From Leptolyngbyaceae cyanobacterium M65_K2018_010 (GTDB taxonomy: Bacteria; Cyanobacteriota; Cyanobacteriia; Phormidesmidales; Phormidesmidaceae): a stretch of 7,625 bases of DNA. Shown one piece after another: positions 1-5,928 of the stretch (the stretch's first letter is position 1; each line of letters begins with the position of its first letter). The stretch is taken from assembly GCA_015295885.1 (NCBI GenBank), contig DVEE01000346.1, positions 1 through 7,625 on the forward strand. Reading direction: 5' to 3'. The notes under the pieces are model-generated. The model made no database searches. It saw only the letters and a list, made by a program, of their open reading frames with translations, and was not told the DNA's origin. Both the position numbers and the translations under genes were made by a program.

Positions 1-146
1 CTCTAAAGTCGCGTAGTTGGGTATTTTTGCCCGTTTAATCTACAGATTTTCTTTGGTTCACCGGTTGAGATCCGTGTTTTCTGGGATTCTTTTTGGGGAT
101 ATCTAGGGAAAATTCAGTGGCCAAGTATCAACCCCTACCCTGAACT

Positions 147-1469
147 ATGACTCCTCAAGATCTGGAATTTTTGCGACAGCTCTGCCGAGATCAGCAAGCC
201 TTTGAGCAACTGACCCAATTTCTAGATGAACAGGATGCTCTCAACCGAGAATTTGCTGCCAAGATGGCTCAGCAGCGGCAAAGAACCCAAGCCCTAGAAG
301 CCCAAAAACGTGCCTCTGAAGCCGCTAGTCAGGCCAAGAGCCAGTTTTTGGCTATGATGAGCCATGAATTGCGGACACCTCTGAATGCCATTTTGGGTTT
401 ATCCTCCCTACTTGCCCAGCAGGTCGTGGGAGAGCTCAACGCCAAACAAATGGAATATCTCACTTACATCCATGAAAGCGGCGAACATCTCTTAGCTCTA
501 ATTAGTGACATCCTTGATCTGTCTAAGGTTGAAGCCGGCCAAGAAAAGCTCAGACTGACTGAGGTTGCCCTACCGGCCCTATGTCATTCCTGTATCGCCA
601 TGGTGCAGACCCGGGCAGAGGCCAAGGGTTTACCGCTCTCTTTCCAAGTAGCCTCCAATGCCGAAGTCTGCACCGCGGACGAACGCCGATTGCGGCAAAT
701 GCTCCTGAATCTCCTGGCCAATGCGATTAAATTTACTGATGCTGGTCATGTTAGCCTCAGGGTGCAGCGACAGGGAACCATGATTGAATTTGAAGTGGAA
801 GACACCGGTATTGGCATCCCCGCCGACAAACGAGAGCAGCTCTTTCAACCCTTTACCCAGCTCGATAACCGCCTCAATCGCCGCTACGAGGGTACCGGTC
901 TAGGGTTGGCCCTAACTCAACAATTGGCTCAACTCCATGGGGGCTACCTGACCGTGGAATCGGAAGAAAATTGCGGCAGCCGCTTTCTGCTTTACTTACC
1001 TGGAGAAGCTCGCCCATCCGTTGCCTCCAGTCTTAACCAAGCCAACCCTGGGACTGAACAAACCTCCATTAGCGCTGACCACAAACAACGGTCTGGTCTT
1101 AAATCCCCAACAGCTCTGCCCCCCACCCAGGAAATTGTCTTAGTGGATGATGAATTGGATCATCATCAGCCCTTAGTCAGCTATGTGCAAACCTGCGGCT
1201 GGCAAATCTACTCCCTTCGTTCTTGGGATGATGCCTGCCACTATATGGAGAAATTTCCGCCTCGACTGCTGATTGTGGGAGATTTTTCAGCCCAGCAGCC
1301 TACCCTCACCCACCATATTCAGCAGATCCGCCAACATCCAGCCACTCAGAACACCAAGGTGGTCGTGATGAGAAGCTCCAACTGGCTCGATCGAGACGCT
1401 ACGGATGCCGATGCTTGCTTGGATTTACCTCTGACTATCCCAAAGCTAGAGCGCATTTTGGCCCTGTAA
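147..1469 (+). CDS. Soluble hybrid histidine kinase with degenerate C-terminal receiver domain
   Basis: This protein of 440 residues should autophosphorylate on a histidine using ATP. There is no signal peptide, membrane segment or recognisable sensor domain, so it is probably cytosolic. Residues 28-68 are Gln/Glu/Ala-rich and look like a coiled coil. HisKA follows, with the H-box MSHELRTPLN and phospho-acceptor His73. The HATPase domain has an N-box (MLLNLLANAIKFT, about 185-197), G1 box DTGIGIP (219-225), F-box (LFQPF, 232-236) and G2 box GTGLGLAL (249-256). After a polar linker (about 285-325), residues 329-440 resemble a receiver: an acidic pair sits at 334-335 (VLVDDE). At the strand that normally ends in the phospho-accepting Asp (LLIVGDFS, 374-381) the alignment is out of register, and the conserved Lys is replaced (CLDLPLT). 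It is probably a pseudo-receiver. An in-frame TGA at 141-143 makes ATG 147 the earliest ATG; no Shine-Dalgarno is visible. The signal sensed and the partner regulator are unknown. Confidence 0.93.
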   Translation: MTPQDLEFLRQLCRDQQAFEQLTQFLDEQDALNREFAAKMAQQRQRTQALEAQKRASEAASQAKSQFLAMMSHELRTPLNAILGLSSLLAQQVVGELNAKQMEYLTYIHESGEHLLALISDILDLSKVEAGQEKLRLTEVALPALCHSCIAMVQTRAEAKGLPLSFQVASNAEVCTADERRLRQMLLNLLANAIKFTDAGHVSLRVQRQGTMIEFEVEDTGIGIPADKREQLFQPFTQLDNRLNRRYEGTGLGLALTQQLAQLHGGYLTVESEENCGSRFLLYLPGEARPSVASSLNQANPGTEQTSISADHKQRSGLKSPTALPPTQEIVLVDDELDHHQPLVSYVQTCGWQIYSLRSWDDACHYMEKFPPRLLIVGDFSAQQPTLTHHIQQIRQHPATQNTKVVVMRSSNWLDRDATDADACLDLPLTIPKLERILAL

Positions 1470-1482
1470 CATTTTGGCTCTA

Positions 1483-1801
1483 TCACCTAGGGGCTGGCAG
1501 CGCCGCTTGTAGCCATTGAGCCCGAAATTCACCAACTTTGGCGACCCGCAGAGGTCCCCAGAGGTTCTCACTGAAGGTCAGCTCGGCGACATGGCTCTGG
1601 TAAACCGAAACAGGAATATCAGATCCGAGGTAAGGCTAGGCCTAAAGGATCACCCGGCCCCATCCAGATCGAAGGCAATGCAATAAATCCTACCTGCCAT
1701 CTACGTAGCCTTCACTAGCCAATGCCAGGGCCAGGAGAACCTTCCTCCCTGTGAATCGCAGTTGGTAGAGGCGTCCAGGAAGATCCGGAGTCTTTTTGCA
1801 T
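1483..1801 (-). pseudogene. Decayed small protein gene of unknown family
   Basis: Read on the minus strand, this stretch gives protein-like sequence interrupted by stops and frame changes. From the 3' end, 1635 down to 1483 is an open stretch of 50 codons ending in TGA, with ordinary composition (PYLGSDIPVSVYQ, then LTFSENLWGPLRVAKVGEFR). In the same frame, 1800 to 1693 reads LPGRLYQLRFTGRK, then VLLALALASEGYVDG. Between them are TAG codons at 1690-1692, 1642-1644 and 1636-1638; the bridging text GRIYCIAFDLDGAG appears in another frame (about 1697-1653). A possible original ATG lies at 1799-1801 but is in yet another frame. Joined up, the product would be about 105 residues. I do not recognise the family. 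Its stop lies 14 bases past the convergent kinase gene. Sequencing error is possible, but two frame changes and two further stops favour real decay. Confidence 0.62.
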
Positions 1802-2111
1802 TAATTCACAGAAATCCTCAACTCTGCTTTACCTCTACAAAAAATACTTTACTCACCGTTTACATTATTTCCTGTCTGCAAAAGTATTTTGGATTGAAGA
1901 GTAATCCTACTCATCTGTCTAGGTTTCAGGGAGGCTAAGCGCTGCGAAATCCCATCTGGGCTCCATCCCATTAGGTCATTCACGTGAGTGATCTTTCTTT
2001 AAGGGCAACCCACTGGTTCTTTTGCAGTTGCTTCAGTCCATGCGTAGGGAAGTTCTCCCTAGGTGCAGATTATCCTGGGCACACCAGTCGATTTCAAATT
2101 AGGGTTAAACC
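1802..2111. other. Non-coding gap and leader region upstream of the 2112 gene
   Basis: About 310 bases with no supportable gene. The first part (about 1790-1890) is AT-rich with stops in every frame. Small inverted repeats are present: GAGTA/TACTC at 1899-1903 and 1908-1912, and TAGGGA/TCCCTA at 2045-2050 and 2056-2061 with a five-base loop. The second lies 50 bases before the next start codon and could fold in its leader RNA. A larger palindrome at 1974-1993 is listed separately. I could not identify a convincing -35/-10 pair. Confidence 0.6.
1974..1993. promoter_or_regulatory. Near-perfect 20-bp palindrome, candidate operator
   Basis: The two half-sites GGTCATTCAC and GTGAGTGATC abut with no spacer. 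Each base pairs with its mirror partner except two positions that would form G-T wobbles. The centre, TCACGTGA, is a perfect palindrome. The site lies 118 bases upstream of the ATG at 2112, in a region without coding potential. Its size and symmetry fit a binding site for a dimeric transcription factor. The regulator is unknown, and no promoter elements could be assigned around it. Confidence 0.4.
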
Positions 2112-2792
2112 ATGGGTCAGTCATCTTTTGCGCACTCTTTGTTTACGTCAACTTGTGTTGCCGGTGTTGTTTTCTCAGCAACGGCTCTGCCGTTTGCTGC
2201 CCTGAAGACCAACGTCGTGAATCTTGAAATCCAAAACCAGCCTGTTTTCACCTCTGAGCTTAAATTTCTTGCTGCACCTTACCTGGCCATTGCCGGGGGA
2301 ATCAGCGCAGCTGTGGGAGTTGGGGTTTTTGGTGTTTTGGGTTGGCGTGACTCTGCACAGAAGCTGGCTGGTTCAGAGTCGACCAAAGCAGAATTGGCTA
2401 AACGCCTCGCTTCCCATCAAGCTGAGTTAGAACGGATTAAGTTTTCAGAATCCCGTCTCCGCACTCAGGATTTGACCGCTTTTCTACAGCCCTCTGAGTC
2501 AGCCTGGGTAGGCATTGAAGCACCTAAGGCAACCATTGCTACGCCTGAGCCATCCTTGGGTAAGTCCACGAAACACCTAGAGCAAGGGGAAGTCAACTAT
2601 CACGCCAAGGGCATAGGCCAGCCTGAAACCAATGGCCACAGCCATGGCAAGTTCAATGCCAATCATTCCAATCTCAATGGCGCTCACCATGGAGAACAGG
2701 AACCCTTGGAGAGCTTACTGAGTCAACTCCAACATCTATCCCGCCAGGTAGAAGAGCTCAGAAATAACTCCGCTTCTCAGTGGGCTGCCTAG
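2112..2792 (+). CDS. Membrane-anchored coiled-coil protein with His-rich tail, function unknown
   Basis: A 226-residue protein of unknown function; it resembles small conserved cyanobacterial membrane proteins, but I cannot name a family. Residues 11-31 are hydrophobic and could be a signal peptide or first membrane helix. After a loop of about 20 residues, a Gly/Ala/Val-rich second helix spans about 52-77 and is followed at once by WRDSAQK, placing the C-terminal 150 residues in the cytoplasm by the positive-inside rule. Residues 84-117 are rich in Lys, Glu, Leu and Ala and look like a coiled coil; 197-217 (LESLLSQLQHLSRQVEELR) look like a second. Between them lies a polar, disordered-looking segment with clustered histidines (HSH at 176-178, H185, HH at 191-192). 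The start is well set: an in-frame TAA at 2106-2108 excludes longer forms, and AGGG at 2101-2104 gives a weak ribosome site. It appears monocistronic, ending at a stem-loop. Confidence 0.85.
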   Translation: MGQSSFAHSLFTSTCVAGVVFSATALPFAALKTNVVNLEIQNQPVFTSELKFLAAPYLAIAGGISAAVGVGVFGVLGWRDSAQKLAGSESTKAELAKRLASHQAELERIKFSESRLRTQDLTAFLQPSESAWVGIEAPKATIATPEPSLGKSTKHLEQGEVNYHAKGIGQPETNGHSHGKFNANHSNLNGAHHGEQEPLESLLSQLQHLSRQVEELRNNSASQWAA

Positions 2793-2804
2793 CCGCAAAC
2801 CAGA

Positions 2805-2852
2805 GCCAGATCTATTCTCTTATTAATTCAAGATTTGAGAACTGAATCTGGC
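2805..2852. terminator. Two-part stem-loop between convergent genes, likely bidirectional terminator
   Basis: The outer stem GCCAGAT (2805-2811) pairs perfectly with ATCTGGC (2846-2852). Inside it TTCTC (2815-2819) pairs with GAGAA (2837-2841), leaving a small internal loop and a 17-base apical loop. It starts 12 bases after the stop codon at 2792 and lies 26 bases beyond the stop of the convergent minus-strand gene. No clear T-tract follows on either strand, so it may act as an mRNA 3' end stabiliser rather than a classical intrinsic terminator. Position is the main support. Confidence 0.5.
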
Positions 2853-2878
2853 CCTGACCTACCTCTATAAATTGTCCT

Positions 2879-3625
2879 TTACTTCATCATATTTTCGGGT
2901 GATATCAATAGGTTATCTTCCTTAAGGAAGGGAATTTCAGTAGGACTTTCTATCGAACTTCTAGTTTTGTCTAAGGTTGCCCGACCCTCCCAAGTTCCAA
3001 CGGACTTCTGAACAGTTTCAAGGGCCGATGACTTGATATTTTGAGGCAAGGGAATAGCCAAAGCTGTACCAGTACTTAGATAGGGCTCACCCTCTGGGGT
3101 AAAGCGACGTAAATCTTTGACCTGGCTTTCAAGTCGCTGGGATCTCAGTTTCGGGGCGACCTGGGCAAAGTCTTGGGGCTCAACGGTCAGGAAAAAGTCC
3201 ACCCTTGGACTGGGTTGGAAGGCAGTGGCTATAGAACCTTTACCTTGCTGCCAGTTTTCCTGGTAGTAGCCCTCAGAGTTGACCTCCCACAGGGAAAGTT
3301 TGACCTGCCATCGGGCGTCTCTAACCAAAGTCGTCTTGCGGTCTAGAATGCCATAGCGGAGGTCATTGTCGTTGCTCCTGTTATCACTCGGTAGGATGAG
3401 CTGACGTATAGCGGAAACCGTCAGCGGGGTCTGTTCGGGCAAATTAGCCTTGCCAGCGAGGAGAAATTGCCCCGGCCCATCACTTTCACTGACTTGGTCA
3501 ATGGTTAGTAGATTTGCATCCGAGGTAGAGTTGACCGGATTCACAAATTGGCCTAAAGCTTGGCTACAGGAGACGTTCAGGGCAAACACTAAAGCGAGAA
3601 TTATCGAGAAAAATATTTTGCGCAT
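2879..3625 (-). CDS. Exported small protein or lipoprotein, function unknown
   Basis: A 248-residue protein with an N-terminal export signal: basic residues at 2-3 (MRK), then a hydrophobic core (about 4-18). Cleavage could occur before Cys20 (NVSC), giving a lipoprotein, although Asn at -3 is not a canonical lipobox residue. The other option is signal peptidase I after ALG (23-25). The mature part has a likely beta-rich domain (about 39-150) containing GQFLLAGKANLPEQTPLTVS and WQVKLSLWEV. This has the look of a cyanobacterial envelope protein family of unknown role, but I cannot name it. A charged helical stretch (about 155-178) and a polar tail follow. An in-frame TAA seven codons upstream, with no other ATG between, fixes the start; no Shine-Dalgarno is seen. 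It is transcribed divergently from the barrel/TPR pair, so a shared envelope role is possible but only inferred. Confidence 0.85.
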   Translation of the reverse strand: MRKIFFSIILALVFALNVSCSQALGQFVNPVNSTSDANLLTIDQVSESDGPGQFLLAGKANLPEQTPLTVSAIRQLILPSDNRSNDNDLRYGILDRKTTLVRDARWQVKLSLWEVNSEGYYQENWQQGKGSIATAFQPSPRVDFFLTVEPQDFAQVAPKLRSQRLESQVKDLRRFTPEGEPYLSTGTALAIPLPQNIKSSALETVQKSVGTWEGRATLDKTRSSIESPTEIPFLKEDNLLISPENMMK

Positions 3626-3709
3626 AGCAAGATCAATGAAAAATTACAAAGTTATCGCAAAGATTGGACATAGGTGTATTTTCCCATGGCCCGATGGGTA
3701 CTCTCCTCT

Positions 3710-3748
3710 CAGGGGTTAAACTTAGCCAACCCTAGAGTTAAGCCCCTG
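3710..3748. repeat. Long inverted repeat (hairpin) upstream of the barrel gene
   Basis: The left arm CAGGGGTTAAACT (3710-3722) and right arm AGTTAAGCCCCTG (3736-3748) pair at 12 of 13 positions, counting one G-T wobble; TAG (3723-3725) can also pair with CTA (3732-3734). The right arm ends 37 bases before the ATG at 3786. It could be an operator, an attenuator or a leader structure for the barrel/TPR pair. The short run of bases after it contains no T-tract, so it is not a clear terminator. Confidence 0.55.
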
Positions 3749-3759
3749 TCTCTGAGCCA

Positions 3760-3767
3760 GCGATCGC
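3760..3767. repeat. HIP1 palindrome GCGATCGC
   Basis: A perfect copy of the octamer that is highly over-represented in many cyanobacterial genomes. It is intergenic here, 18 bases before the barrel gene start. It supports a cyanobacterial origin but has no assigned function at this spot. Confidence 0.8.
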
Positions 3768-3785
3768 GGAGATAATTCCTAAAGT

Positions 3786-5918
3786 ATGCCCCCCTTATAC
3801 CAATTCTTCTGCAACCCGAGTGCCTATGTCACCGGACCCCTGGTGGCCCTATTGGCGATTTTGGCAGGCTCAGAAGGGGCCTACGGATTCCCCTCAGCGG
3901 ATTTTATCTCTGCAGCCAGTGCTTCAAGCCAGATGTCTGACCCGAGCCACCCTACTCAGGATAGGCCAATTGCCTTAGGGGCAATTACATCGGGGAATGA
4001 CTTACTAGCTTACTCCGGGCCTGCCGACCCTTTGTCCAATCCCCTGCGGCAGGCAGAAAGTGAGAATTTGGGGGAGGCTATCCCCACCCTCGAACGGGCT
4101 CTCAACGGAACAGCGGCCCATGTTGCTTCTAACATCCCGGTCGGGGGACCGCCCAGTGCACCCCCCCCAGCTGGCAGTCCCGTGCCCTGGCATTTGGCCC
4201 AATTTCCTCCGGGGAACGCTGGCCTGACGCCGCCCGAGTCTACGGCTACCCCTGGATTACCGGCCTACGGGCCGATGTCTGGCATGTGGATGATGATCTG
4301 GGTGCCCTACGGAGCGCCTATGGTGGCTCCCCCGAGCCCGGCTCAACCCCTGCCCAATGCTTCGGGCTATCCACCTACCCTGCCCTATGGGATGGTGCCC
4401 GGCTTCGTACCAGGAGCCAGTGGCCCCGTTGTCCCTCAGCCTCATCCAGGCTACCTGCCTCAGGGACCTGGCTATGCTGCCATGCCGGGTCTTCCCGCCT
4501 ACCTACCGCCGGGCGGGATGGTGCCCTGGGGGGGGTATGCCGCAGGGGCCTATGGCCTACCCCCGAGTCCATCGGCCTACGGGACCTTCCCCAGCGTTGG
4601 GGGCTATGGTCCCTATGGTTCGGTCTATGCTCCCTACGGGGCAATTCACCCCCCCGCCTCACTAGGGCTACCTGGTCCAACTCCCAATGCAGCGTTGCCA
4701 ACGGTACCTCCTAGCCACGGGATAAATCCATTGAACCAGCCAGGATTAGGGGGGGTGTCTGCTGGTAACCCTACCTCCCTGCCCTGGTCTAATGCGGTTA
4801 CCGCTGGAACTTCGTCAGTAGCCCCGGCGGGGTGGTATAACTCGGCCGCTGCGGGAATACCTCCGGTTAACCCCACTGTCACCCCCACTGTCAACCCCGG
4901 CATGCCTTACCCGGGGCCAGCTGGGGCTCAAACCCTGGCCCCTAGCCCCAATCCGGTGCAACCACCGTCGGAACCGACTTCCCCAGCTTTTACCAATGCA
5001 CCCATCACCGAGTCCAACCTCTATGTTGAGGGGCTGTATATTCTACAGGGAGACAACTCCAGTGCCCGCGCCCGGATTTCGGGGTACGATTTCTTGTCTC
5101 CTAACTGGTTGATTGGGGGATCTATCGATGTTGTCACCGGACCAGACCTGACTAACCGTGATGGTCTACAGCTAAATGAACTCTATTTGGCAACCTCGGT
5201 GCCTGCGATTCCCGGCTTGCGATTTCGCCTGGGTCAGCTGGATATTACCTCTTACTTTGATCGCAACAGTTTCGCCAAAGATATTTCCCGTGACTTTTTT
5301 AACTCCACCTTCCACACCAACCCGGCCCTGGTCGCTGGCGCGAATGTGACCGCTTCCCGTCCCGGTGGGCTCGTTCAGTGGTTGGCTACGGACAACGTCA
5401 ACCTGAGTGCAGCGGTCTTTTCATCTGCTGGCAATATCGCCGATTTCGCCCTGGATGGGTTGGCTGCAGAGGTTGGCTTTCGTATGGGTGACTTTGTTTT
5501 AAGAGGCACCTATGTATCGGGCAACGGTTCTGAGTTTCAGGGGGCTGAAGGTCGGCTCAACGCCTACGGCCTTAATGCTGAATGGTTTATCCCTGCCGCT
5601 AATCTGGGGCTGTTTGGCCGATATGGTGCCTTAAACGGTGCCGGGGGCTTTTTAGGCAACGACTACGTGATTGGCATCAGCGCTCTGGATCTATTCATGC
5701 AGGATGATCGCCTAGGTCTAGCCTACGGACGTAATCTTCCTTTCAATTCCGTGGATGGCCTGACTCCAGATGTTCTGGAGTTATTCTACGATTTTGCAGC
5801 CCTGCCTAATTTGCGCATTGGCTTTACCTTTCAACAACGGAACCAGTTCCGAGACTCCTACGCCGGATTTCGCATCCGGGGAGGCCTAGATGTCCTACCT
5901 AATCCTTCCCTTCCCTGA
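3786..5918 (+). CDS. Secreted Pro/Gly/Tyr-rich protein with C-terminal OprB-like outer-membrane beta-barrel
   Basis: A 710-residue protein predicted to sit in the outer membrane. Residues 1-34 form a signal peptide with a hydrophobic core (about 14-28) and likely cleavage after AYG (32-34). Residues 35-114 are polar, including a short helical-looking stretch (GEAIPTLERAL, 96-106). Residues 115-400 are low complexity, dominated by Pro, Gly, Ala and Tyr, with recurring PYG/AYG units. Residues 411-710 look like a barrel: alternating strands, many aromatic residues and motifs such as LQLNELYLAT, GLRFRLGQLD and ITSYFDRN, similar to the porin part of cyanobacterial OprB-family carbohydrate-selective porins. 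The usual N-terminal SLH domain is absent, and 300 residues is short for an OprB barrel. An in-frame TAA at 3780-3782 fixes the start. The next gene, 10 bases downstream, is an exported TPR protein, suggesting a joint envelope or export function. The substrate is unknown. Confidence 0.85.
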   Translation: MPPLYQFFCNPSAYVTGPLVALLAILAGSEGAYGFPSADFISAASASSQMSDPSHPTQDRPIALGAITSGNDLLAYSGPADPLSNPLRQAESENLGEAIPTLERALNGTAAHVASNIPVGGPPSAPPPAGSPVPWHLAQFPPGNAGLTPPESTATPGLPAYGPMSGMWMMIWVPYGAPMVAPPSPAQPLPNASGYPPTLPYGMVPGFVPGASGPVVPQPHPGYLPQGPGYAAMPGLPAYLPPGGMVPWGGYAAGAYGLPPSPSAYGTFPSVGGYGPYGSVYAPYGAIHPPASLGLPGPTPNAALPTVPPSHGINPLNQPGLGGVSAGNPTSLPWSNAVTAGTSSVAPAGWYNSAAAGIPPVNPTVTPTVNPGMPYPGPAGAQTLAPSPNPVQPPSEPTSPAFTNAPITESNLYVEGLYILQGDNSSARARISGYDFLSPNWLIGGSIDVVTGPDLTNRDGLQLNELYLATSVPAIPGLRFRLGQLDITSYFDRNSFAKDISRDFFNSTFHTNPALVAGANVTASRPGGLVQWLATDNVNLSAAVFSSAGNIADFALDGLAAEVGFRMGDFVLRGTYVSGNGSEFQGAEGRLNAYGLNAEWFIPAANLGLFGRYGALNGAGGFLGNDYVIGISALDLFMQDDRLGLAYGRNLPFNSVDGLTPDVLELFYDFAALPNLRIGFTFQQRNQFRDSYAGFRIRGGLDVLPNPSLP
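4128..4985 (+). repeat. Low-complexity Pro/Gly/Tyr-coding tract with C and G homopolymers
   Basis: This is the part of the barrel gene that encodes residues 115-400. It uses repeated CCC/CCT, GGG/GGC and TAT/TAC codons and includes runs of eight C (4161-4168), seven C (4649-4655), eight G (4528-4535) and seven G (4749-4755). There is no exact tandem unit, but PYG and AYG triplets recur at irregular spacing. The skewed composition also opens several long spurious reading frames on both strands. Confidence 0.75.
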
Positions 5919-5920
5919 GG
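5917..5920 (+). promoter_or_regulatory. Ribosome binding site overlapping the upstream stop codon
   Basis: GAGG lies eight bases before the ATG at 5929 and shares its GA with the TGA stop of the barrel gene. It is the clearest Shine-Dalgarno in the window and decides the start of the TPR gene. The overlap suggests translational coupling between the two proteins. Confidence 0.65.
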
Positions 5921-5928
5921 TACCGGCA

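Larger units (their letters stand above)
3626..3785. promoter_or_regulatory. Divergent intergenic region between envelope genes
   Basis: This 160-base region separates the minus-strand exported protein from the plus-strand barrel gene and must carry at least one promoter in each direction, unless transcription enters from outside. The side next to the minus-strand gene is AT-rich (3626-3680). The barrel side holds a long inverted repeat and a GCGATCGC site, both listed separately. GATAAT at 3771-3776 resembles a -10 box but is so close to the ATG at 3786 that it would give an almost leaderless mRNA. I could not assign promoters with confidence. Confidence 0.5.

Noticed and set aside
1..146. 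Promoter or upstream gene tail before the kinase
   Set aside because: No reading frame, hairpin or spaced -35/-10 pair was convincing in this flank.
1474..1522. Intrinsic terminator after the kinase gene
   Set aside because: Only four-base stems (GGCT/AGCC) can be formed and there is no T-tract.
1717..1801. Short ORF starting at the minus-strand ATG 1801-1799 (MQKDSG...)
   Set aside because: It ends after 28 codons with Ser/Pro/Gly-rich text; the neighbouring frame reads more like the original protein, so this is treated as part of the pseudogene.
1984..2205. 73-codon GTG-initiated frame overlapping the start of the 2112 gene
   Set aside because: Cys/Phe/Leu-rich text with no ribosome site; its start falls in the palindrome and it overlaps a much better gene.
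3565..3577. Canonical lipobox at Cys20 of the 2879-3625 protein
   Set aside because: The -3 residue is Asn rather than Leu/Val/Ile, so lipidation is only a possibility and the call was left as exported protein or lipoprotein.
3450..3719. 89-codon plus-strand frame antisense to the exported protein gene
   Set aside because: Mostly the complement of a well-supported coding frame, with no protein-like features of its own.
4286..4903. Several long alternative open frames on both strands inside the Pro-rich part of the barrel gene
   Set aside because: They arise from the GC-rich, low-complexity codons of the true frame, have Arg/Pro/Ser-rich compositions unlike real proteins and no start signals.
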